NCBI RefSeq assembly: GCF_029813775.1
Contig: NZ_JARVKW010000024.1
Coordinates: 45,363-109,362, forward strand
DNA: 64,000 bases
Direction of reading: 5' to 3'
Source of the DNA: Streptomyces sp. DH24
Lineage (GTDB): Bacteria > Actinomycetota > Actinomycetes > Streptomycetales > Streptomycetaceae
Part shown: one piece after another, positions 23,494 to 30,791 of the stretch
Layout: every line of letters starts with the position of its first letter
Numbering within the stretch: position 1 is the first letter of the stretch
Translations under genes and position numbers: made by a program
Notes under the pieces: model-generated
The model's database searches: none
What the model saw: the letters and a program-made list of their open reading frames with translations, nothing else
What the model was told of the DNA's origin: nothing

Positions 23494-25191
23494 TCAGCGG
23501 GCGTGTTTGGGGCTGGCAGGGCCGCCGGGCGGGCCGATGGGCAGCTGACCCGCCGGGGCAGCGGGCGGCTTGCCCTGGGCCGGGCGCGCGGGCGTGGCGT
23601 CGTGTGTGGGGGCGGGCGCCGTCTCGGTGAGGTCGGGGCAGTGTCGGGCCCAGCTGTCGAGGAACCGGTTACGGGCGTACCCCTTGGCCTGCCTGCCCTT
23701 GTCGAACCGGTAGTTGGCCGGACGGATATCGAAGTCCCGCAACATTCTGCCCAGGTAGTAGGCGTTGAGCCCCTTGGTGCCGTGCTCAGCCCAGGGGGCG
23801 TCGGGGTCCTGGAGCAGGGCGGCGACCAGATCCTGGCTGGACAGGGCCTCGGGGTTGCCGTGTGCTTCGAAGACGCGGTGGATGTCTCGTAGCAGCCGAG
23901 TCTTCAGGTTGGTCTGCTCGTCCTGGACGGCCTCGTACCGGGTCATCGCGGCACAGGCCGCACGGGCGCTGGCGGGCCAGTGGCCGCCGGCCAGGTCGGC
24001 GATGATGACCAGCGGTTCCCAGGTGTCCGCCGCCCGGTCCTCCACCGGCATGGTCGGCGCCATGCGGCCGGCCGTGCCGCGCAGCGGTCCCAGCCAGGCG
24101 GCCAGCTTGTCCCGGAGCGCGTTCAGTTCCGGTGTGGCGTGGCGCGAGCGGAACGGGGTCACCTTCTCGCCCGGCTTGCGCTTTTGCATGCGGAGCACGA
24201 CCGCCCGGTCCGTGATCGTGTCGGGCAGGTCGCCGATCGAGGCCAGTGCGGCCATGGCGAAGGTCGGATACGGGGTCGGCTTGTGCTCCGGACCGGAGAT
24301 GCGCCAGGCGGGCCGGTTGCGCTGGTGTCCGGCGTTCAGCAGGCCGCGCAGTTCCTCGTTGTCGCCGGCCTTGCTGAAGATGGCGTCGGCCTCGTCCACC
24401 AGGATCGTGCGCGGGTTCTTGCCGATGACGCGGAAGAGCACTGCCGTGGACATGTTCACCGTCATGATCGGTTGGTGCACGGTCTCGTGAAGCACGTCCA
24501 GAACCCGGGACTTGCCGCAGCCCTTCGTCGGGCCTACGAGCGCCAGACGGGGCGCATGCTGCAGAACGGTCTGGATGTGCGTGGCCGCCACCCACAGGGT
24601 GACCGCTGTCAGCGCCTCGTCACTGGGCAGCACGACGTACTTGCCGATCGCCGCCCGCAACTCATCCAGCAGTTCCGCACCCTCACCGGAACCCCGTTCC
24701 TTGGGGTCTGCCGGTCCCCGAGGAGGCCGGGAGACGGTCCCGTGATCCGGTCCCCGTGCGTCGACGGGACCGGTCCCCTCCTGCTGGGCGGTTCCCGCCA
24801 CGGGGTTGTCAGTCCCCAGCGACTGGCGGAGACCGTGATCACGGTCCCCATTGCGGTCCCCTGGTGCAACTGCAACCCCTTGGGGACCGGTCCCCATTTT
24901 GGCGCCGCTGACCTGCGGGTTTGCGCCGGATGTCGATACGGGGACCGGGACGTGCGGGGACCGAGCAGCGGGCACTTCGCGGGGACGGTCCCCAACAGTG
25001 GCATCTGCAGACGGCTGGGGACGGTCCCCGTGTGCTTCCACATCCGCCGAGTGCTCGACGGTCCCCGACGCCGGCGACCGTGTGTCCGCCTGATCCCTGC
25101 GGCGCCAGGGGATGCCTTCGCCGGGGACCGCGGGAGTGGGCCAGCCGGTGGGGGAGGTGTTCGTGGAGTTGGGGGACGTAGGGTCCTCCAT
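23494..25191 (-). CDS. DUF3631 P-loop ATPase of Streptomyces mobile elements
   Basis: 565 aa. About 170 disordered N-terminal residues precede a RecA/AAA-like core: Walker A VGPTKGCGKS (219-228), Walker B TILVDEADAIF (262-272), then LLNAGHQRNRPAWRI, arginine-rich VVLRMQKRKPGE and AADTWEPLVIIADLAGGHWP, the DUF3631 signature. A C-terminal winged-helix-like region (GLNAYYLGRMLRDFDIRP) ends the fold. DUF3631 proteins resemble helicase/primase-type ATPases of integrated elements and may support replication or stability. ATG 25191. The disordered part holds an unusual repeated DNA motif listed separately. Confidence 0.82.
   Translation of the reverse strand: MEDPTSPNSTNTSPTGWPTPAVPGEGIPWRRRDQADTRSPASGTVEHSADVEAHGDRPQPSADATVGDRPREVPAARSPHVPVPVSTSGANPQVSGAKMGTGPQGVAVAPGDRNGDRDHGLRQSLGTDNPVAGTAQQEGTGPVDARGPDHGTVSRPPRGPADPKERGSGEGAELLDELRAAIGKYVVLPSDEALTAVTLWVAATHIQTVLQHAPRLALVGPTKGCGKSRVLDVLHETVHQPIMTVNMSTAVLFRVIGKNPRTILVDEADAIFSKAGDNEELRGLLNAGHQRNRPAWRISGPEHKPTPYPTFAMAALASIGDLPDTITDRAVVLRMQKRKPGEKVTPFRSRHATPELNALRDKLAAWLGPLRGTAGRMAPTMPVEDRAADTWEPLVIIADLAGGHWPASARAACAAMTRYEAVQDEQTNLKTRLLRDIHRVFEAHGNPEALSSQDLVAALLQDPDAPWAEHGTKGLNAYYLGRMLRDFDIRPANYRFDKGRQAKGYARNRFLDSWARHCPDLTETAPAPTHDATPARPAQGKPPAAPAGQLPIGPPGGPASPKHAR
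24713..25129. repeat. Array of GGGGACC/GGTCCCC motifs inside the DUF3631 5' coding region
   Basis: At least a dozen copies of GGGGAC(C/G) or its complement occur in about 420 bp, for example near 24713, 24749, 24771, 24843, 24856, 24940, 24957 and 25123. Three form head-to-head palindromes: GGGGACCGGTCCCC at 24882-24895 and GGGGACGGTCCCC at 24981-24993 and 25018-25030. They fall in different codon phases (coding GD or GT), so protein repeats alone do not explain them. Confidence 0.65.
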
Positions 25192-25205
25192 AGGCGTTCC
25201 TCTCC

Positions 25206-25242
25206 GGTGAGGGGCAGGACGGGCAAGGTCCCGCCCCTCACC
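25206..25242. promoter_or_regulatory. Inverted repeat between xis-like and DUF3631 genes
   Basis: GGTGAGGGGC (25206-25215) and GCCCCTCACC (25233-25242) are perfect 10-bp arms around a 17-base loop. It is just upstream of the DUF3631 start and downstream of the small HTH gene, so it may be an attenuating hairpin or an operator for the HTH protein. Confidence 0.45.
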
Positions 25243-25339
25243 AGATCATTCGTTCAGGGATGGGCGATCAGTTGGGAAGTCTTCGGCCCTCGGCGTTGGC
25301 GCGCCGGGGGCCGCTTCGTTGTCCGCGCCAGATGCGGGG

Positions 25340-25561
25340 TCAGGCCGTGAGGTCGTACGACGTCTGGGCATCCAGCCACGCGTCCACCTCCCCCCAGCGG
25401 TAGCGCAGGTGACGGCCGACCTTGTGGACGCTGGGGCCGATGCCCCGGTACTTCCACTGGTAGAGGGCCTTCACGGGCACCCCGAGGTACGCGGTCACGT
25501 CGGTGGGAGTGGCGAGCTGGTCACGCTCGGCGCCGGCAAGGCGCGGGAAGTGGTTCGGCAA
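25340..25561 (-). CDS. xis: Excisionase-like small HTH protein
   Basis: 73 aa, a MerR/AlpA-type helix-turn-helix: LATPTDVTAYLGVPVKALYQ, then WKYRGIGPSVHKVGRHLRYR and EVDAWLDAQ. This is the layout of recombination directionality factors that accompany tyrosine integrases in actinobacterial elements. TTG start at 25561 with GGAGACC upstream. It is divergent from the integrase at 26235, with a 673-bp spacer. Confidence 0.78.
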   Translation of the reverse strand: MPNHFPRLAGAERDQLATPTDVTAYLGVPVKALYQWKYRGIGPSVHKVGRHLRYRWGEVDAWLDAQTSYDLTA

Positions 25562-26234
25562 TTAGGTCTCCATATCGGAATCAGGGTTTTGGATGGCAGG
25601 CGTGGACAACGCAGCCACACCACCCGGGAAGCGTCCAGAGTGAATTCTGAAACTCCCGGCTACTTCCCTCAGCGTCGCCGGGGAAGACCAAAACAGTAAG
25701 GGCGGATCCCCGGTTGCCGAAATCGCTCGCACGGAAGCCGAAAGTTTCTGCGGCGAAGCAACCGGCCGAGGTGCCGGAATCCGGTACATCAGCAGCTCAG
25801 AGGTGGCGCCAAGCGCTGAGAAGTGGCCTGACTCGCTCAGCGGACATCGCATCCGATAGTTGCTCAAATCGCCCACGTCTTTGACGCGAAGGGAAGGTAG
25901 CACAACCTCCCCGCCGAAACGGCTCGTGATGTGCCGGAATTCGACGAGATGAACACCACTTCGCCTCCGGGCAACTTTTGGAGAGTTTAAGAACTAACTC
26001 TTGCCACGACGACCGACTGCAAGTTACAGCCATTTGTCATGCCCAACCGACCTGTCGAAATAGGCCCCGCCGGCCTCCACACGGCCCGCGCCATCGAGCA
26101 CCTACGCCTCGTGTGCAGCCTGCCCCAGCACCAGTTCGCGACCCCTCCCGCAGCCCTGCTGCCCCCGTGGCTGACGCACACCGCCGCGACCCACGCCACC
26201 CCTCAGTCCCCAAACCCCATCCAGGAGGCCCTAC
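25562..26234. other. Spacer between xis and int, with a possible regulator remnant
   Basis: No solid gene. It is clearly more AT-rich than the surroundings. A 67-codon plus-strand frame at 26039-26242 starts MPNRPVEIGPAGLHTARAIE and continues HLRLVCSLPQHQF, which resembles the first 30 residues of XRE-type regulators of integrated elements before degenerating, so it may be the stump of the element's repressor. A leftward frame at 25562-25903 has no family resemblance. Promoters for int and xis should be here. Confidence 0.4.
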
Positions 26235-27587
26235 TTGGCTGACGTGTACGACCGCTGGCACAAGTCCCACCCCAAGCCCACCGAGACCGAGTGCGGCGAG
26301 CACAAGAGCCGTACGAAGCGGATGGTCCCCACCGCCGACCACGGCATCGGCAAGCGCTGGCAGGTTCGTTACCGCGACCTGGATGGCCATCAGCGCAAGG
26401 AGAACTTCGACACGAAGGCCGAGGCGGACAACCGCGCCGCCGAGGTCGACGTCGAGATCCGGCGCGGCTCCTACGTCGTCCCGGCCGAGACGAAGCAGAC
26501 GCTCGGCGCCTACGCGCAGAAGTGGCTCGACGCGAACTCCGTGGGCCCGACGACCGCGCTCCGCTACGAGGCGACCGTCCGCAACCACATCGTCGAGCAC
26601 CTCGGCCGACGCGAGCTGCGGTCCCTCAACCAGCCCTCGATCATTCAGGGTTGGATTCGCACGCTCCAGGACGCCGAACTGGAGGTGTCGACGATCGAGG
26701 GCATCTTCGACATCCTCTCCAGCATCCTCGGCATGGCCGTGGAGGACGGGCTGCTGCCGAAGAACCCCTGTAAGGCGAAGTCCGTGAAGCTGCCGACGGC
26801 GACCAAGAAGAAGGTCATCCCTTGGTCGTTGGAGCGCGTGCGCGCCGTAATTGCCGGTCTCCCCAAGCGCTTCCAGACAGGCGGCAAGCTTGCCTTCGGC
26901 TGCGGCCTGCGCCAGGGCGAGGTGTTCGGCTTTGCCGTCGAGGACATCGACTTCAAGGGCGGCTGGATTCACGTCAACCGCCAGGTGCGGCTGGTCGGCA
27001 CGAAGCCCGTCTTCGCCCTCCCCAAGGGCAACAAGATCCGGTCGGTGCCCCTACCGGCCCAGCTTGCCGTCGCTGTCAAGGCCCACATGAAAGAGTTCCC
27101 GGCGGTCGAGGTCACCCTGCCCTGGGCCAAGCCGGACGGTGAGCCGAAGACCTTCCGCCTCCTCTTCGTCGACGCGAAGGAGCGGGCGTACAACCGCAGC
27201 GTCTTCAACATGGGCGACTGGAAGCGCGCCCTGGCCGCCGCCGGCGTGATCCCTCCCCGAGAGCGGGGCGCGCGCTACCTCCAGGCGGCCCCCGAGGACG
27301 GCATGCACGCCCTCCGGCACGCCTACGCCTCTGTGCTCCTGGACGCTGGGGAGAGCATCAAGGCGCTCTCCGAGTACCTCGGGCACTCGGACCCGGGTTT
27401 CACGCTGCGGACGTACACGCACCTGCTGCCCTCCAGCGAGACCCGCACCCGCAAGGCGATCGACGACGCCTTCACGGAAACGGAAACGGAAGCCGAGGCG
27501 GAAGACGACGGCGGCCCGCCCGCAACCCAAGGCACATCAGCACCCCCAGCAAAACCAATGTGCCCTCAATGTGCCCTGGCCGCCTGA
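26235..27587 (+). CDS. int: Tyrosine recombinase / site-specific integrase
   Basis: 450 aa, intact. Arm-binding N-terminus (KRWQVRYRDLDGHQRKENF), core-binding domain (LGAYAQKWLDANSVGPTTAL) and catalytic domain with Arg226 (GCGLRQGEVFGF), Lys near 264-267, HALRHAY (His358, Arg361), LGHSDP (His384) and the nucleophile Tyr394 (LRTYTHLL). TTG start at 26235 after GGAGG. The C-terminal tail is acidic (TETETEAEAEDD) and ends MCPQCALAA, encoded by a tandem 11-bp repeat. It should integrate the element at a site just to the right. Confidence 0.95.
   Translation: MADVYDRWHKSHPKPTETECGEHKSRTKRMVPTADHGIGKRWQVRYRDLDGHQRKENFDTKAEADNRAAEVDVEIRRGSYVVPAETKQTLGAYAQKWLDANSVGPTTALRYEATVRNHIVEHLGRRELRSLNQPSIIQGWIRTLQDAELEVSTIEGIFDILSSILGMAVEDGLLPKNPCKAKSVKLPTATKKKVIPWSLERVRAVIAGLPKRFQTGGKLAFGCGLRQGEVFGFAVEDIDFKGGWIHVNRQVRLVGTKPVFALPKGNKIRSVPLPAQLAVAVKAHMKEFPAVEVTLPWAKPDGEPKTFRLLFVDAKERAYNRSVFNMGDWKRALAAAGVIPPRERGARYLQAAPEDGMHALRHAYASVLLDAGESIKALSEYLGHSDPGFTLRTYTHLLPSSETRTRKAIDDAFTETETEAEAEDDGGPPATQGTSAPPAKPMCPQCALAA
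27556..27577. repeat. Tandem 11-bp repeat at the integrase 3' end
   Basis: CAATGTGCCCT occurs twice back to back (27556-27566, 27567-27577), in the last codons of int and at the presumed right edge of the element. Arm-type integrase sites near attP are often such short direct repeats. No third copy was found near the left edge. Confidence 0.5.
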
Positions 27588-27605
27588 CGGCCCCCGTCCG
27601 GCACC

Positions 27606-27635
27606 AAAAAGGGCGAGGCCCGAAGACCCCGCCCG
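27606..27635 (-). terminator. Intrinsic terminator with TTCG loop
   Basis: Read on the minus strand, GGGCGGGGTC-TTCG-GGCCTCGCCC forms a ten-pair stem (two G-T pairs) with a TTCG loop, followed by TTTTT. It terminates the leftward chromosomal gene at 27655 and may also stop readthrough from int. Because it belongs to the chromosome, it bounds the mobile region on the right. Confidence 0.7.
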
Positions 27636-27654
27636 ATCCGCAAGAAACCCCAGC

Positions 27655-28086
27655 TCAGGGCCACACCAAGCAATAAGGCTGATGGCCCGCCTCATGCAGC
27701 CGATGGCTGAAGTCCTGCCACTCGTGCAGCAGCTGGTACACGTTGAACGCGTCCCGCGGGCCGCCCCGGTCCGGGACCGTGGACCAGATGAACGCCGCCG
27801 CGCCGACCGCTTCCTCGCCTATGCCGCGCAGGGGGTCGACGACCGTCATGGGGAGTTTGACGACCGCGTAGTCGGGGTGGAGGACGACGAGTTCGAGGGG
27901 CGGGACCCGGTGGAGGGGGACGCCTTCTATGCCGGTGAGGACCATGGCCGCCATGGTCTCCGGCTTGATCTTGGTGAACATGCCGTTCATGCCGAGCTCG
28001 TCGCCGCCGAGTTCCTCCGGGCGCATCGAGATCGGGACACGGGCCGCGGTCGCACCGTCGGGCGCGCCGAAGTACTTGTACGTCAC
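27655..28086 (-). CDS. Conserved actinobacterial protein of unknown function next to hemL
   Basis: 143 aa from GTG 28086: MTYKYFGAPDGATAARVPIS, GMNGMFTKIKPETMAAMVLT, LELVVLHPDYAVVKLPMTVV, ending HEAGHQPYCLVWP. No known catalytic motif, signal peptide or membrane helix. It looks well conserved and has full chromosomal codon bias. It ends 20 bp before a terminator at the right border of the mobile region, so insertion occurred just behind its 3' end without damaging it. Its start overlaps the stop of a small upstream frame. Confidence 0.7.
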   Translation of the reverse strand: MTYKYFGAPDGATAARVPISMRPEELGGDELGMNGMFTKIKPETMAAMVLTGIEGVPLHRVPPLELVVLHPDYAVVKLPMTVVDPLRGIGEEAVGAAAFIWSTVPDRGGPRDAFNVYQLLHEWQDFSHRLHEAGHQPYCLVWP

Positions 28087-28301
28087 CCCCACCCGACCAC
28101 CATTCCTGCTCCCCGCCCTCGGACGGTCCGCCCTGCGGTCGATCCGTCGGTCGACCGGTTCGGGATCGCTCGGTACCCCGTGCGCCTGACGTGCCTCGGC
28201 CGTTTCCTCCGCGTCGCGCCGGTGCCTGCCCCGCCGGGCACGTCGAGGACCCAGGTCGTCAGTCCCCTCGCCCAGTCCGCCACCGCGATGCATATCTCCA
28301 C
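28083..28301 (-). CDS. Possible small coupled reading frame
   Basis: 72 codons from GTG 28301: MEICIAVADWARGLTTWVLD and an Arg-rich remainder. Its TGA overlaps the GTG of the next gene (GTGA), the arrangement seen for real coupled genes in this window, which is the main support. There is no clear ribosome site and the C-terminal half is low complexity. Confidence 0.35.
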   Translation of the reverse strand: MEICIAVADWARGLTTWVLDVPGGAGTGATRRKRPRHVRRTGYRAIPNRSTDGSTAGRTVRGRGAGMVVGWG

Positions 28302-28639
28302 CCGACTGCTTTTCTAGGACGCGTGTCCCCCGCCGCGCAACCCGATCATCGTGTCAGTGACCTCCCCCACGGCCGCCCGCCGAAACGTGCGCTCAACCAT
28401 CTCTCCGCGGGGGCCCGCGGGCGAACGCCGCAAGCCCTGAACACCACGCCGGGTCACGCCCGTGTGAGCTCTGTGTATCAGGCCCCAGTCTCGCAGATGA
28501 GGCGGGCCGTGGGCCGGTACTGGGGAAGGTGTGCGAAGTGCGGGGGCCTACCCTGAGGAGGTCACTGGCAACCCGGAGTCCGAAAGCAGTCGGACCGGTG
28601 TCCGAGAGCAGTCGGAGAAGGTCGGAGAAGTCGCAGGTC
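28302..28639 (+). other. hemL upstream region, 338 bp
   Basis: No gene seen. It holds the hemL promoter and possibly the divergent leftward promoter. Near the hemL start, short direct repeats occur (CGAAAGCAGTCGGA at about 28578 and CGAGAGCAGTCGGA at about 28602). No riboswitch-like fold was recognised. Confidence 0.4.
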
Positions 28640-29956
28640 ATGAGCGAACTGGCATATCCATACGAAGCACCGGCCTCGCAGGCTCTGTTCGACCGTGCGG
28701 CGGCCGTCACGCCCGGTGGCGTGAACTCCCCGGTGCGGGCCTTCCGCGCGGTCGGTGGCACGCCCCGGTTCATGGTGTCGGGCACCGGGCCGTATCTGAC
28801 CGACGCCGACGGGCGCGAGTACGTCGACCTGGTGTGCTCCTGGGGGCCGATGATCCTCGGGCACTCGCACCCGGAGGTCCTCGCCGCCGTGCAGGCCGCC
28901 GTCGCGCGCGGTACGTCCTTCGGCACGCCCGGTGAGGGCGAGGTCGCGCTCGCCGAGGAGATGGTCGGCCGGGTCGGCCCGCTGGAGCAGGTGCGGCTGG
29001 TGTCCAGCGGCACCGAGGCCACCATGTCCGCGATCCGGCTGGCCCGTGGCTTCACGCGGCGCACCAAGGTCGTGAAGTTCGCCGGCTGCTACCACGGGCA
29101 CGTCGACTCGCTGCTCGCCTCGGCCGGCTCCGGCGTCGCCACGTTCGCCCTGCCGGACACCCCGGGCGTCACCGGCGCCCAGGCCGGCGACACGATCGTG
29201 CTGCCGTACAACGACCTGGACGCCGTGCGCGCCGCCTTCGCCGCGCACCCCGGTGAGATCGCCTGCGTGATCACCGAGGCCTCGCCCGGGAACATGGGCG
29301 TCGTGCCGCCGATGCCCGGCTTCAACCAGGGGCTCAAGGACCTGTGCGCCGAGCACGGTGCGCTGTATGTGTCCGACGAGGTCATGACCGGGTTCCGGAC
29401 CAGCCGCGCCGGGTGGTTCGGCGTCGACGGGGTCGTACCCGACCTCATGACCTTCGGGAAGGTCATGGGCGGCGGCTTCCCCGCCGCCGCGTTCGGCGGG
29501 CGCGCCGACGTCATGGCGCACCTCGCGCCGGCCGGGCCCGTCTACCAGGCCGGCACGCTCTCCGGGAACCCGGTCGCCACCGCCGCCGGGCTCGCGCAGC
29601 TGCGGCTGCTCGACGACGCCGCCTACGCGCGGATCAACGCCGTGTCGGCGCAGATCCAGTCGATGGTGTCGGAGGCGCTGACCAAGGAGGGCGTGACGCA
29701 CACCGTGCAGAGCGCGTCCAACATGTTCTCCGTGTTCTTCACCGACCGGCCGGTGCGCAACTACGAGGACGCCAAGGCGCAGGAGTCCTTCCGGTTCACC
29801 GCGTTCTTCCACGCGATGCTGGCGCACGGCGTGTACCTGCCGCCGTCGTCCTTCGAGTCCTGGTTCGTCTCCACGGCCCACGACGAGCGGGCCGTGTCGC
29901 GGATCGCCGACGCCCTTCCGGCGGCGGCCCGGGCGGCGGCGGAGGCGAGGGCGTGA
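28640..29956 (+). CDS. hemL: Glutamate-1-semialdehyde 2,1-aminomutase
   Basis: 438 aa, PLP-dependent aminomutase that converts glutamate-1-semialdehyde to 5-aminolevulinate, the last step of the C5 route to heme. Markers: RAAAVTPGGVNSPVRAFRAV near the N-terminus, SSGTEATMSAIRLARGFT (PLP phosphate), FAGCYHGHVDSLL, and the catalytic Lys in MTFGKVMGGGFPAAAFGGR. ATG 28640 matches the family N-terminus; an earlier GTG at 28529 would add an unlikely extension. Its stop overlaps the phosphatase start. Placement ahead of cytochrome c maturation genes fits heme supply. Confidence 0.96.
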   Translation: MSELAYPYEAPASQALFDRAAAVTPGGVNSPVRAFRAVGGTPRFMVSGTGPYLTDADGREYVDLVCSWGPMILGHSHPEVLAAVQAAVARGTSFGTPGEGEVALAEEMVGRVGPLEQVRLVSSGTEATMSAIRLARGFTRRTKVVKFAGCYHGHVDSLLASAGSGVATFALPDTPGVTGAQAGDTIVLPYNDLDAVRAAFAAHPGEIACVITEASPGNMGVVPPMPGFNQGLKDLCAEHGALYVSDEVMTGFRTSRAGWFGVDGVVPDLMTFGKVMGGGFPAAAFGGRADVMAHLAPAGPVYQAGTLSGNPVATAAGLAQLRLLDDAAYARINAVSAQIQSMVSEALTKEGVTHTVQSASNMFSVFFTDRPVRNYEDAKAQESFRFTAFFHAMLAHGVYLPPSSFESWFVSTAHDERAVSRIADALPAAARAAAEARA

Positions 29957-30639
29957 GCGGGAACGACAAGGACGTCACCGTCGTCCACCTGATGCGGCAC
30001 GGCGAGGTCGCCAACCCGGACGGCATCCTGTACGGCAGGCTGCCCGGCTACCACCTGTCCGAGCTGGGCCGGCGGATGGCCGACCGGGTCGCCGACCACC
30101 TCTCCGCCCGTGACGTGACGTACGTCGTCTCCTCCCCGCTGGAGCGGGCGCAGGAGACCGCGACGCCGATCGCGAAGGCGCACGGCCTGGACCTGGACAC
30201 CGACGAGCGGCTCATCGAGGCCGACAACGTCTTCCAGGGCAAGACGTTCGGCGTCGGGGACGGCGCGCTGCGCAGGCCGGACAACTGGAAGCACCTGCTC
30301 AATCCGTTCCGGCCGTCGTGGGGCGAGCCGTACCTCGACCAGGTGGTGCGGATGATGGGCGCGCTGCACTCCGCCAAGGACCGGGCGCGCGGGCACGAGG
30401 CCGTGCTGGTCAGCCACCAGCTGCCCATCTGGATCGTGCGGTCCTACGTCGAGCGGCGCCGGCTGTGGCACGACCCGCGCAAGCGGCAGTGCACGCTGGC
30501 GTCCCTGACGACGTTCACGTTCCAGGGCGACAGGATCGTTTCCGTGGGCTACACGGAGCCGGCCCGCGATCTCGTCCCGGCTCATCTCCTGGCCGGCGCA
30601 AAGCCGGTGAAGGGGAAGGACAAGGCCTTCGGCGCGTAA
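29953..30639 (+). CDS. Histidine phosphatase (phosphoglycerate-mutase-like) family protein
   Basis: 228 aa with the RHG signature VVHLMRHGEVANPDG (phospho-acceptor His17), SSPLERAQETA, and a late catalytic His in AVLVSHQLPIWI. Starts GTG 29953, overlapping the hemL stop by four bases. Substrate unknown. Conserved location between hemL and the cytochrome c genes hints at a link with heme or membrane biogenesis, but this is inference. Confidence 0.9.
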   Translation: MSGNDKDVTVVHLMRHGEVANPDGILYGRLPGYHLSELGRRMADRVADHLSARDVTYVVSSPLERAQETATPIAKAHGLDLDTDERLIEADNVFQGKTFGVGDGALRRPDNWKHLLNPFRPSWGEPYLDQVVRMMGALHSAKDRARGHEAVLVSHQLPIWIVRSYVERRRLWHDPRKRQCTLASLTTFTFQGDRIVSVGYTEPARDLVPAHLLAGAKPVKGKDKAFGA

Positions 30640-30791
30640 GCGGTAGGCGGCGCAGAAGGGGCGGCTCGCCGACCGGGCTGTTCATATTCTGTGAATATTT
30701 GTTACGGATTCTGCGCATTGCGGCGGGAACGTCTCCGCTCGTCGCGTCCTCTCACTGGGTGACCACAGAGGACGTGACGATCGGGGACACC

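Larger units (their letters stand above)
12850..27600. mobile_element. Integrated, partly decayed mobilisable element with RiPP cargo (approximate ends)
   Basis: The left edge is set where the HTTM homology begins. The right edge is set between the integrase stop (27587) and the terminator of the next chromosomal gene (27606). It carries a tyrosine integrase, a small excisionase, a DUF3631 ATPase, a MobC-like protein and a broken relaxase on the right, and unknown or cargo genes including a graspetide locus on the left. No TraB/FtsK translocase or replication initiator is recognised, so it would be mobilisable rather than self-transmissible. I could not find matching att repeats at the two ends, so this may be two nested or adjacent insertions. 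Confidence 0.55.

Noticed and set aside
23494..25191. DUF3631 protein as a plasmid replication initiator
   Set aside because: It has P-loop ATPase motifs but no recognised origin-binding or primase catalytic motif; kept as ATPase of unknown role.
25562..25903. 113-codon minus-strand gene upstream of xis
   Set aside because: No family resemblance, no ribosome site, lies in an AT-rich regulatory spacer.
27588..27660. tRNA gene as integration target beside the integrase
   Set aside because: No cloverleaf could be drawn; the hairpin there is a terminator with a TTCG loop and T-run.
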